Notes: generated from the sequence alone by a model not told the origin. Counted from the stretch's first letter, positions 5,661-12,106 are shown. The stretch is 15,612 nt of DNA from JAJYSO01 sp964451785 (GCA_964451785.1 CAYVJG010000051.1:1-15612); one strand, 5' to 3'. Numbers and translations: made by a program.

Positions 5661-6821
5661 ATGAACGATAAATTAATATCCGAAGTTTCAAAACTTCAAC
5701 CCCAAATGAAAGAATGGATGGATTCTATGCATCAAAATCCCGAAGTGGGCATGGATACACACAAAACGGCTGTGTTCCTTGCTGAAAAGTTGAAATCTTG
5801 GGGATACGAAGTAGTAGAAGGCATTGGTAAAACGGGGATTGTGGCCTCCATGACCGTAGACAACGGTACGAAAACCATCGGAATGCGTGCCGATTTTGAT
5901 GCTTTGCCGATTGCCGAAGACAACAATTTACCTTACAAGAGCAAAGTTGAAGGTTCGGCGCATCTTTGCGGACATGATGCTCACAGCACTATGTTACTTG
6001 GTGCTGCCAAATATTTGGCTGAAACTAAAAACTTCAACGGTACTGTACGCATGATTTTCCAACCCGGCGAAGAAACCATGGAAGGTGCACCTGCAATGGT
6101 TGCTGATGGGCTTTTCGAACGTTTTCCCATGGATGCGGTTTACGGAATGCACAACATGCCCGGATTGCCGTTAGGGAAATTCCATTTCTGTGAAGGCAAA
6201 ACCATGGCTGCGGTCGATAACTGGGAAATTGAACTTACCGGGAAAGGGTCTCACGGTTCTATGCCCGAGTTGGGTGTTGACCCACTTGTGTGTGGTGCAT
6301 CGCTCGTGATGGCATTGCAAACCATTGTGAGCCGAAATGTATCTCCTTGGAAAAAGTCGGTGGTCAACGTTGGAGCTTTCCAATCGGGACTTGCAGGAAA
6401 TGCTGTGCCACAAAAAGCCATACTACGTCTCAGTATCCGCAACATGGATCCTCATGTACGTACTATGGTGCTCGACAAAGTTCGCCGTATAACTAAAGCA
6501 CAAGCCGAATCCTTTAACTGTACATATGAAATTCGAGAAGGCGTAGCAGGTACCGTGCTTGTAAACACACCTGAAAATACCCAGTGGGCATACAAAATAG
6601 CTCAAGAAACTTTTGGCGAAGATAATGCCGTTTACGACATGCATCCGTTCATGGCCAGCGAAGATTTTGCCTTTATGCTGCAAAAGAAAGTGGGAACGTA
6701 CTGTATGATGGGCAACGGCAATACCTATATGGTGCATCACCCAAAATTTGTATTCAATCAAGATTTACTGAGTCGTGGAGCAACCTATTGGGTAGCGTTA
6801 ACAGAGAATTATTTGAAATAA
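5661..6821 (+). CDS. M20 family amidohydrolase (N-acyl amino acid / hippurate hydrolase type)
   Basis: A 386-residue, full-length M20D metallopeptidase-like amidohydrolase. Motifs in order: PEVGMDTHKTAVFL (27-40); GMRADFDALPI (74-84); HLCGHDAHSTMLLGAA (101-116, with metal ligands C103 and H105); FQPGEE (133-138, catalytic and ligand glutamates); YGMHNMPG (161-168, histidine ligand); GSHGSMPE in the dimerisation domain; and ASEDFAFM plus MVHHPKF near the C-terminus. Such enzymes hydrolyse N-acyl or aromatic amides of amino acids in the cytoplasm using a di-metal centre. The substrate cannot be fixed. The gene is visibly richer in G and C than the genes around it. No attC-like site follows it directly. 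Confidence 0.92.
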   Translation: MNDKLISEVSKLQPQMKEWMDSMHQNPEVGMDTHKTAVFLAEKLKSWGYEVVEGIGKTGIVASMTVDNGTKTIGMRADFDALPIAEDNNLPYKSKVEGSAHLCGHDAHSTMLLGAAKYLAETKNFNGTVRMIFQPGEETMEGAPAMVADGLFERFPMDAVYGMHNMPGLPLGKFHFCEGKTMAAVDNWEIELTGKGSHGSMPELGVDPLVCGASLVMALQTIVSRNVSPWKKSVVNVGAFQSGLAGNAVPQKAILRLSIRNMDPHVRTMVLDKVRRITKAQAESFNCTYEIREGVAGTVLVNTPENTQWAYKIAQETFGEDNAVYDMHPFMASEDFAFMLQKKVGTYCMMGNGNTYMVHHPKFVFNQDLLSRGATYWVALTENYLK

Positions 6822-6872
6822 AAGCTTTTGTGAAATCGATAAAAATTTCAGTCTAAAACTCCTCTTTCCTAC

Positions 6873-6947
6873 ATGGTGGTTCAAGCGGAAAGATTGGGAA
6901 ATGACAATTTTTTAATCGAAATTAATGCCATTGTAAAAAATAAATAG
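6873..6947 (+). pseudogene. Possible RidA/YjgF C-terminal remnant
   Basis: A 24-codon frame reads MVVQAERLGNDNFLIEINAI and ends VKNK. The pattern hydrophobic-V-x-x-x-x-L-x-x-x-x-F-L-I-E-I-x-A-I is that of the last strand of RidA-family proteins (for example VxxLPxPxxLVEIEAIA). No upstream part of such a protein is present, so this would be a relic. The match is short and could be chance. Confidence 0.3.
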
Positions 6948-7017
6948 AAAACATGACATAACTTTACCTATTAAGTAGCCTACATACTCTTAGCTAAAAT
7001 TTGGATTCTAATTTAAA

Positions 7018-7143
7018 ATGAATAAACCCATCAAAATCCCCTACTACGAACGCGTTGTAGATTTATACAACGAATTTGGTATTCCCATTGATCAGGATAG
7101 CCAATTTTCCATCAACAATTTATTGGAAATATTATCTTTTTAA
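7018..7143 (+). pseudogene. Truncated N-terminus, probably of an AraC-family regulator
   Basis: The 41-codon frame begins MNKPIKIPYYERVVDLYNEF and continues GIPIDQDSQFSINNLLEI before ending in TAA. The FxI-xx-L-x-x-I segment resembles the start of Bacteroidota AraC regulators (FSIHRLEDIH), but the ligand domain and double HTH are missing. At about 7130 the sequence runs into an unrelated membrane-protein frame, so a deletion or recombination junction is likely. Confidence 0.4.
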
Positions 7144-7361
7144 ATGCACACTTTGGACTGTTTACTAAATCACAATTAATTGCCATTGGGTTACTTATCC
7201 TTTTTGGTCTAATCGCCATCATTTGGCACGAAGTTATTCCAATTTTGAGCTTGAGTATAGCTATTTTTATGGTGATTGGTGAATTAGCTTTTATTACAGC
7301 CAGAGCACGAACTCTTGAAAAAATGATTGAATTGATTCTACATAGAATAAACGCTGCTTAA
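7101..7361 (+). pseudogene. Membrane-protein fragment without a start codon
   Basis: An open frame follows TAG at 7098. It has no ATG before residues that are clearly membrane-like, such as SQLIAIGLLILFGLIAIIW and IPILSLSIAIFMVIGELAFI, and ends RARTLEKMIELILHRINAA at TAA 7359. Two transmembrane helices and a basic amphipathic tail can be seen; I do not recognise the family. The upstream part overlaps the AraC-like fragment in another frame, so its own 5' end was probably lost. Confidence 0.4.
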
Positions 7362-7440
7362 CGCTCCGCTTGGCGAAATGGCGGGTAAAGGAGTAAATTG
7401 AACGGCAACTCCCCTATTCCGTAAAAGCTATTTTCGGACA
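7352..7440 (+). repeat. Degraded attC-like site, A6
   Basis: The left-arm elements are present: CGCTTGGCGAAATGGCGGG followed by TAAAGGAGTAAATTGAACGG, the same core as A3 and A8. Most of the right arm is missing. A short right end, GTAAAAGCTATTTT (about 7421-7434), resembles TTATAAGCCATTTT at the right end of A7. The site therefore appears internally deleted. Confidence 0.45.
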
Positions 7441-7470
7441 GATTGCAAACTCATTCTCTACACCGATAAT
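7432..7470 (+). repeat. Conserved cassette leader, copy 1
   Basis: ATTTTCGGACAGATTGCAAA continues CTC-N8-CACCGATAAT and is followed 7 bp later by ATG 7478. An almost identical leader (8859-8901) precedes the unrelated gene at 8910. The conservation ends just before each start codon, suggesting a shared cassette 5' end or promoter. Confidence 0.5.
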
Positions 7471-7477
7471 TTGACAA

Positions 7478-8200
7478 ATGATTGACAACCATACAAAACG
7501 ACTTTCACGGCTGACAGCAATTCTGACAAGCTTACAAACGAAACGACTCTTAACAGCAACAACTTTAGCTAACAAATTTAATGTAAGCGTGAGAACAATT
7601 TATCGGGACATCAGAGCATTGGAACAAGCAGGCGTTCCAATTATCACTGAAGACGGAAAAGGTTATAGGCTAATGGAAGGTTACAGAGTTCCGCCTGTAA
7701 TGTTTACCGAAAGTGAGGCAAATGCTTTGATTACAGTAGAACATTTGGTGTTAAAAAATAAAGATAGCTCACTTATCAAGGAATATACAGAAGCTATAAA
7801 TAAGGTAAAAGCAGTGTTGAGGTATTCCACAAAACAAAAGGCTGAACTATTATCAAAAAGAATTGCAGTTAGTCCAGTTATAAAAGAAACCGAAACAAGT
7901 AGTTCATTAGCATTAATTCAAAACGCTTTGACAGACTTTAAGGTTTTGAATATAGCCTATCATTCCAAATATAAAGATGAAATAACAGAACGAACAGTAG
8001 AGCCTTTCGCTTTATATTATAGCTTGCAAGAGAGTTGGAAACTAATTGCATATTGCCGATTAAGAAAAGAATACAGAATGTTTAGTTTAGATAGGATTTT
8101 AAAAATCAAGCAATTGGAATTAAATTTCACACCGCACAAATTGACACTTGGAGAATATTTAGCCGACAAAGAAAAGAATTTCATGACCCCTGACATATAG
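7478..8200 (+). CDS. YafY/DeoR-type HTH and WYL-domain transcriptional regulator
   Basis: A 240-residue regulator. The N-terminal winged HTH spans about residues 8-66, including TATTLANKFNVSVRTIYRDI (recognition region), ALEQAGVPIITEDGKGYRL and the wing. The C-terminal half is a WYL domain (about 145-215) with EPFALYYSLQESWKLIAYC and EYRMFSLDRILKI; the signature W-Y-L triplet reads W-K-L here. WYL domains are ligand-sensing modules, but the ligand is unknown. The gene directly precedes a VOC gene (50 bp gap with a promoter box), and YafY-VOC pairs are common in Bacteroidota. It begins 7 bp after a leader shared with the cassette at 8910. Confidence 0.9.
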   Translation: MIDNHTKRLSRLTAILTSLQTKRLLTATTLANKFNVSVRTIYRDIRALEQAGVPIITEDGKGYRLMEGYRVPPVMFTESEANALITVEHLVLKNKDSSLIKEYTEAINKVKAVLRYSTKQKAELLSKRIAVSPVIKETETSSSLALIQNALTDFKVLNIAYHSKYKDEITERTVEPFALYYSLQESWKLIAYCRLRKEYRMFSLDRILKIKQLELNFTPHKLTLGEYLADKEKNFMTPDI

Positions 8201-8217
8201 TTGTCATAACGCCTAAT

Positions 8218-8225
8218 TACCTTTG
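8218..8225 (+). promoter_or_regulatory. -7 promoter box (TAnnTTTG) for the second VOC gene
   Basis: TACCTTTG fits TAnnTTTG exactly and lies 25 bp upstream of ATG 8251, in the gap after the WYL regulator. A TTG at 8201 is closer than the usual -33 spacing, so the -33 element is uncertain. This implies the VOC gene can be transcribed separately from its regulator. Confidence 0.4.
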
Positions 8226-8250
8226 AAACTCAATTTAAACTATTTAAAAA

Positions 8251-8661
8251 ATGACCTTATTATCAATTCGCATCATCACGGACAATTTCGATGAATTAGT
8301 AACATTTTATGAACAAATAACCGGATTAGCGGTGGTAAAATACACCCCTGAATTTGGCGAATTAAAGACACCAACTGCAACAATAGCCATTGGGAGTACC
8401 AAAACACTGGGAGTTTTTGGCGGCGATGATATAGCACAACCTGCTACCAATCGCAGCGTTATCATAGAATTTTTGGTTGATGATGTTGATAAAGATTTTG
8501 AAAAACTAGTAGGCTATCTTGAAAATAAGATTGTACAAAAACCAACAACAATGCCTTGGGGAAATAGATCCTTATTATTTCGAGACCCAGATGGCAATCT
8601 TGTAAATTTTTTCACTCCTGTTACCCCCGAAGCAAAAACGAAGTTTGACATAAAAGGATAA
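8251..8661 (+). CDS. VOC family protein (glyoxalase/bleomycin-resistance fold)
   Basis: A 136-residue single-domain VOC protein. The first module reads LLSIRIITDNFDELVTFYEQ (about residues 3-22) followed by ITGLAVVKYTPEFGEL. The second contains VIIEFLVDDVDKDFEKL and the classic metal-side strand RSLLFRDPDGNLVNFFTPV near the C-terminus. The DPDGN turn and the following hydrophobic strand are textbook for glyoxalase-like proteins, but the substrate is unassignable. It forms a cassette with the upstream WYL regulator and is followed directly by site A7. It is only distantly similar to the VOC protein at 837. Confidence 0.88.
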   Translation: MTLLSIRIITDNFDELVTFYEQITGLAVVKYTPEFGELKTPTATIAIGSTKTLGVFGGDDIAQPATNRSVIIEFLVDDVDKDFEKLVGYLENKIVQKPTTMPWGNRSLLFRDPDGNLVNFFTPVTPEAKTKFDIKG

Positions 8662-8667
8662 GAACAA

Positions 8668-8860
8668 CCGCTAACAACGCTGCACTTTACCGATTTTCTA
8701 CTATAGGCCTCGGCTCTAGTACGGCGCACAACCATAAAGCCACTTGAAAAAATTTAGTCCCGAGAAAAAAATCTCCGAATTCCAAAATTTTTATTGGGAT
8801 TCTCATTTTTTTCTCGGAACTTCATACAGTGCAGCCTTATAAGCCAAGCCTTATAAGCCA
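8668..8860 (+). repeat. attC-like imperfect palindrome, site A7, with nested palindrome and tandem repeat
   Basis: The outer arms GCTAACAACGCTGCACT (8670-8686) and AGTGCAGCCTTATAAGC (8828-8844) pair almost fully. The loop contains a perfect 13-bp inverted repeat: CCGAGAAAAAAAT (8760-8772) and ATTTTTTTCTCGG (8805-8817). An AATTCCAA/TTGGGATT stem lies inside it. The right end AGCCTTATAAGCCA is duplicated exactly in tandem (8833-8846 and 8847-8860). The left arm starts immediately after the VOC stop codon region. Confidence 0.72.
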
Positions 8861-8901
8861 TTTTAGAACAAATTGCAAACTCGAAATCCATCACCGACAA
8901 T
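8859..8901 (+). repeat. Conserved cassette leader, copy 2
   Basis: ATTTTAGAACAAATTGCAAA continues CTC-N9-CACCGACAAT, with ATG 8910 following 8 bp later. It matches the leader at 7432-7470 except for a few substitutions and one base of spacing. Confidence 0.5.
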
Positions 8902-8909
8902 AAACCTTA

Positions 8910-9473
8910 ATGGACAATTTTATTCAATATTGCAATCAATTATCACAACTTGACACAAGGGCACAAAACGACTTGTTGCAAAACACAACGACCAAAACTT
9001 TTGGCAAAGGCGAATATTTATTACAACAAGATAAAATTTGTAAGAGCTTATTTTATATCAATAAAGGACTTGTAAAGTTAGTTTCATTCAAAGATGGTAA
9101 GGAGTTTGTAATGCGTTTCTTTGCGGAAAACGTTTTATTCTCTGCATTTGACAGTTATCTGACACAAACACCGTCAAAATTTATGATCATGGCCTTGGAA
9201 GGCACAACCGTTACACTCATCAGCCATAATACAATGGAGGCGCTTCGCAAAAAATACCATTGTATTGAAACGCTGTTTGGAAACTTGTTATCTATTGCTA
9301 CAACAAAAATGACAAGACGTATCAACGAAATGTTGGAAGAAAATGCAACTGAACGCTATAATAAATTTGTACTGGAAAACAATGTGATAATTCAGTGCAT
9401 CAGCCTTGGCGATATTGCAAATTATTTAGGCATTGCACAACAATCTTTAAGCCGAATTAGAAGCGGAAAGTAA
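8910..9473 (+). CDS. Crp/Fnr family transcriptional regulator
   Basis: A 187-residue Crp/Fnr-type regulator. The effector-binding barrel is at about residues 20-125 (EYLLQQDKICKSLFYINKGL, then FVMRFFAENVLFSAFDSYL). A dimerisation helix follows (IETLFGNLLSIATTKMTRRI), and the C-terminal HTH ends ISLGDIANYLGIAQQSLSRI plus RSGK. It has the same domain plan as the regulator at 198 but is clearly divergent in sequence. The YceI gene lies downstream, so the likely role is local control of that gene. The intervening spacer shows GGTGA...TTACC half-sites only, weaker than the operator at 774. It begins 8 bp after the conserved leader. Confidence 0.88.
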   Translation: MDNFIQYCNQLSQLDTRAQNDLLQNTTTKTFGKGEYLLQQDKICKSLFYINKGLVKLVSFKDGKEFVMRFFAENVLFSAFDSYLTQTPSKFMIMALEGTTVTLISHNTMEALRKKYHCIETLFGNLLSIATTKMTRRINEMLEENATERYNKFVLENNVIIQCISLGDIANYLGIAQQSLSRIRSGK

Positions 9474-9513
9474 TTTTTTAACATAGGTGAAAAATAGTGT
9501 CGGTTACCATTTC

Positions 9514-9521
9514 TATTTTTG
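9514..9521 (+). promoter_or_regulatory. -7 promoter box (TAnnTTTG) for the YceI gene
   Basis: TATTTTTG fits the Bacteroidota -7 consensus. Transcription would start near 9528, right beside the two candidate ATGs (9530 and 9536), giving an almost leaderless mRNA. This argues against the upstream in-frame GTG at 9497 as the start. Confidence 0.4.
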
Positions 9522-9529
9522 CAAAAAAA

Positions 9530-10063
9530 ATGAGAATGACAACACAAAAATGGACAATTGACACACAACATTCAGAAGTTCAGTTTAAGGTAAAACACTT
9601 GGCAATATCCAATGTTTCGGGGATCTTCAAAACATTTAACGGACAAGTCTGTAACGAGAACAACGACTTCAATAATGCTAAAATTTATTTTGAATTAGAC
9701 ACCAACAGCATTGATACAAACAATACGGAAAGGGACAAGGATCTTAAATCCGATTTGTTTTTAAACGCAGAGAAATTTCCGAAAATAACTTTTGACGGAA
9801 AACTCATAAAAAACAACGACGCATATCAGCTTAACGGCAATCTTACCATTTTGGAAACTACTAAACCTGTTAGCTTAAATGCGGAATTAACAGGTATTGG
9901 TACAGGTAGATACAACGACACAAGAGCAGGTTTTGAAATTGAAGGAAAAATCAATCGTAAAGATTTTGGACTTATGTTCAGTCTTCTGACAGAAGCGGGA
10001 AGTTTGGTTGTAGGCGAATACGTAAAACTTCATTTTGACATAGAAATAATTTTGCAGTCCTGA
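9530..10063 (+). CDS. YceI family protein
   Basis: Encodes 177 residues from ATG 9530 (175 from ATG 9536, equally plausible). It opens with the YceI signature TQKWTIDTQHSEVQFKVKHL, followed by GIFKTFNGQV. The lipocalin-like barrel strands then include FELDTNSIDTNNTERDKDLK, FLNAEKFPKITFDGK and the conserved end GFEIEGKINRKDFGLMFSLL with a VGEYVKLHFDIEI strand. YceI proteins bind isoprenoid-type lipids such as polyprenyl quinones. Many are periplasmic, but no signal peptide is present here, so a cytoplasmic location is likely. It pairs with the Crp/Fnr regulator upstream and is followed by site A8. Confidence 0.88.
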   Translation: MRMTTQKWTIDTQHSEVQFKVKHLAISNVSGIFKTFNGQVCNENNDFNNAKIYFELDTNSIDTNNTERDKDLKSDLFLNAEKFPKITFDGKLIKNNDAYQLNGNLTILETTKPVSLNAELTGIGTGRYNDTRAGFEIEGKINRKDFGLMFSLLTEAGSLVVGEYVKLHFDIEIILQS

Positions 10064-10066
10064 GGA

Positions 10067-10194
10067 AAAAACGGCTTGAAACGCAAGGTGGGGTAAACGT
10101 CTTCAATTGAACGAAAAGTAGTATATTTAACGTCTCGATTTCGAGCGAAAGGTAGTGGTAAAAGTTCGCCCTGCAGAAAGCCGCCAGTGTTGTA
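10067..10194 (+). repeat. attC-like imperfect palindrome, site A8
   Basis: CGGCTT...GCAAGG on the left (10072-10088) faces CTGCAGAAAGCCG on the right (about 10171-10183). The core elements GTCTTCAATTGAACG, an AT-rich stretch, and CTCGATTTCGAGC followed by GTGGTAAAAGTTCGCC match A1 and A3. The right end is GTGTTGTAC. The left CGCTAAC boundary is missing, so the site is partly degraded. The stretch 10195-10286 is an AT-rich leader without a clear promoter box. Confidence 0.55.
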
Positions 10195-10286
10195 CAAAAT
10201 AGAAAACTACATTTAATAAAATTTAAACTCTCGTTCTAAACAACTAAATTTTCAACTAAAATCTAACAAACTATTAAACTGAAAAT

Positions 10287-11129
10287 ATGCTAAACTCATT
10301 TTTACTAATTGGCCAGTCAAATATGGCTGGACGTGGTTTTCTGAAAGAGGTACCACCAATTTATGACGAACATATAAAAATGCTTCGAAATGGAAGATGG
10401 CAAACAATGGTTGAACCAATAAATTATGACCGCCCCAATGCCGGTATTGGTCTAGCTTCTTCCTTTGCAGCTGCTTGGCATTTAAAAAACCAAACAAAAG
10501 AAATAGGTTTGATTCCTTGCGCCGATGGCGGAACAAGTTTAGACGACTGGAATATTGATGGCGTTCTTTTTAAAAATGCTGTTTTTCAGTCTAAACTTGC
10601 CCAAGAAACAAGTGAAATACAAGGAATTCTTTGGCATCAAGGAGAAAATGATTGTCAACCTTCTAATGCCAAAAATTATGGTGAAAAATTTTCTGTCATT
10701 ATTCAAACTTTAAGAGAAGAGCTAAAGATCCCTGATATTCCGCTAATAATCGGAGGGCTTGGAGACTTTCTAACAAAAGGTGTGTACGGACAGTATTTCA
10801 AATCCTATTCAATTGTAAATGAGGAGTTAGAAAAATTTGCTAGAAACACCCCAAATTGTTATTTCGTGACGGCCTCAGGTTTGACCGCTAACCCTGATGA
10901 AATTCATATAAATGCACCTTCTCAAAGAATTTTTGGCATTCGGTACTTTGAGGCTTTTAACGAGAAAAAGCATATTTTAAATCCGATTGACATTGAAAAT
11001 AAAACAGTTGAGGCGATTTACAACAAACCTTTATCTAATACTGAAAAAATCGGACTATTAGATTTGAAATTTTCGAGTGGCGATTTATCCTTTGAAAATT
11101 ATAAAACTGAAATAGCAAAATTGAAATAA
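10287..11129 (+). CDS. Sialate O-acetylesterase (SASA)-domain carbohydrate esterase
   Basis: A 280-residue SGNH-type esterase of the SASA/CE6-like family. Block I is FLLIGQSNMAGRG with nucleophile S11. An oxyanion region PCADGGTSLDDW lies at about 77-88, the conserved WHQGEND at 116-122, and the catalytic dyad D204-E-I-H207 in NPDEIHINAPSQRIFGIRY. The family removes acetyl groups from sugars or polysaccharides such as xylan and sialic acid. No signal peptide is visible because the catalytic block starts at residue 5, so the enzyme is probably cytoplasmic or has lost its leader. The last 50 residues (after EKKHILNPIDIENK) are outside the catalytic core. It is the last cassette gene before the core chromosome. 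Confidence 0.85.
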   Translation: MLNSFLLIGQSNMAGRGFLKEVPPIYDEHIKMLRNGRWQTMVEPINYDRPNAGIGLASSFAAAWHLKNQTKEIGLIPCADGGTSLDDWNIDGVLFKNAVFQSKLAQETSEIQGILWHQGENDCQPSNAKNYGEKFSVIIQTLREELKIPDIPLIIGGLGDFLTKGVYGQYFKSYSIVNEELEKFARNTPNCYFVTASGLTANPDEIHINAPSQRIFGIRYFEAFNEKKHILNPIDIENKTVEAIYNKPLSNTEKIGLLDLKFSSGDLSFENYKTEIAKLK

Positions 11130-11148
11130 TAAGGTAAAAGAAAGTCTG

Positions 11149-11215
11149 TGCTACTAACAAACAGTTATACACAAGAGGGCGATAAATGGAAAAACCGACG
11201 TTTTAAGCTTCTATA
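11149..11215 (+). repeat. attC-like left half-site, A9, at the array/chromosome border
   Basis: The stretch with ACTAACAAACAGTTATACAC, then AAGAGGGCGATAAATGG and AAAAACCGACGTTTT, aligns with the left arm of A2 (ACAAACACTTTTGCGCAAGAGG, then GCTAAATGG and AAAATCGACGTTTT). No right arm follows before the promoter of nadE. The site therefore marks the truncated right end of the cassette region. Confidence 0.6.
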
Positions 11216-11279
11216 CTAAAAACAATCTCCAGGTTTTATGATCCTTTTATTTCACGCTTTCTTCACCTTTACACTCCTA

Positions 11280-11297
11280 TATATTTGTGTATTTTTG
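11280..11297 (+). promoter_or_regulatory. Tandem -7 boxes upstream of nadE
   Basis: Two exact TAnnTTTG boxes, TATATTTG (11280-11287) and TATTTTTG (11290-11297), lie 20-30 bp before ATG 11318. No clear -33 TTTG is seen at the usual distance. At least one of them probably drives nadE. Confidence 0.5.
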
Positions 11298-11317
11298 TGA
11301 GAAAGAAAATCCAAATT

Positions 11318-12106
11318 ATGCAACACGCAAAAATTGTTTCTCATATCACCAATTGGCTAAAAGCCTACGCCACCGACAACCATTTAAAAGGATTTGTAGT
11401 AGGCATTAGCGGCGGTATTGATTCTGCCTTAACGTCAACACTCTGCGCACGTACGGGTTTACCGGTGTTATGCATAGACATGCCTATACATCAAGCAACA
11501 GAACAAGTAAGCAGAGCTCAAGATCACATCGCTTGGCTCAAACAAAATTATCCAGCTGTAGAAAGTATAACAGTCAATTTAACCGATAGTTTTGATCATC
11601 TGGAGCGCACCTTAGCTGCAGCAAACATTGCTGGTAATCAACACTTAGCTTTAGCTAACTCTAGAGCGCGCTTGCGTATGACTACTCTGTTTTATTACGC
11701 CGGTCTTAAAGGTTATATTGTTGCAGGAACAGGAAATAAGGTAGAAGATTTTGGCATCGGATTTTACACTAAATACGGTGATGGCGGTGTTGACATCAGC
11801 CCTATTGCTGATTTAACCAAAACAGAGGTATTTGCTTTGGCTGATTTTTTAAACATCAATACCGCTATTCTTCAAGCCGACCCTACAGATGGCCTTTTTG
11901 GAGATAATCGATCTGACGAACAACAAATTGGTGCAACTTATGCTGAATTAGAATGGGCTATGAAAGTAGCAGAAGAAGGTAACACTGAAGTTGATTTTAG
12001 TGGCCGTAAAGCTGAAGTATTCCGTATTTACAGTCACCGCCACCGCGTTAATCAACACAAATGGCTGCCGATTCCTGTCTGTAAGATTCCTACAGATTTA
12101 AAATAA
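11318..12106 (+). CDS. nadE: Ammonia-dependent NAD+ synthase
   Basis: Encodes 262 residues from ATG 11318. The in-frame TTG at 11285 lies in the promoter and is not used. The ATP-pyrophosphatase P-loop GISGGIDSALT is at 29-39. LANSRARLRMTTLFYYAG and GTGNKVEDFGIGFYTKYGDG with GVDISPIADLTKTEVFALA are the NadE-specific motifs for deamido-NAD and ATP binding. It makes NAD+ from nicotinic acid adenine dinucleotide, ATP and ammonia in the cytoplasm. No N-terminal glutaminase (nitrilase) domain is present, hence the ammonia-dependent class. It is the first core gene to the right of the cassette array, and its codon usage and conservation contrast with the accessory genes. Confidence 0.93.
   Translation: MQHAKIVSHITNWLKAYATDNHLKGFVVGISGGIDSALTSTLCARTGLPVLCIDMPIHQATEQVSRAQDHIAWLKQNYPAVESITVNLTDSFDHLERTLAAANIAGNQHLALANSRARLRMTTLFYYAGLKGYIVAGTGNKVEDFGIGFYTKYGDGGVDISPIADLTKTEVFALADFLNINTAILQADPTDGLFGDNRSDEQQIGATYAELEWAMKVAEEGNTEVDFSGRKAEVFRIYSHRHRVNQHKWLPIPVCKIPTDLK

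Noticed and set aside
6171..6761. Several ORFs of 64-112 residues in other frames over the M20 gene
   Set aside because: They are shadows of a well-supported enzyme gene; their sequences show no domains.
9497..9529. GTG start extending the YceI protein by eleven residues
   Set aside because: The extension covers the -7 box at 9514-9521, and two ATGs follow immediately before the conserved YceI signature.
35..11215. CRISPR array
   Set aside because: The repeats are long, divergent, self-complementary and separated by genes of variable length, unlike short identical CRISPR repeats with uniform spacers. No cas gene is present.
11285..11317. TTG start extending NadE by eleven residues
   Set aside because: It falls inside the tandem -7 boxes; ATG 11318 gives a normal NadE N-terminus.
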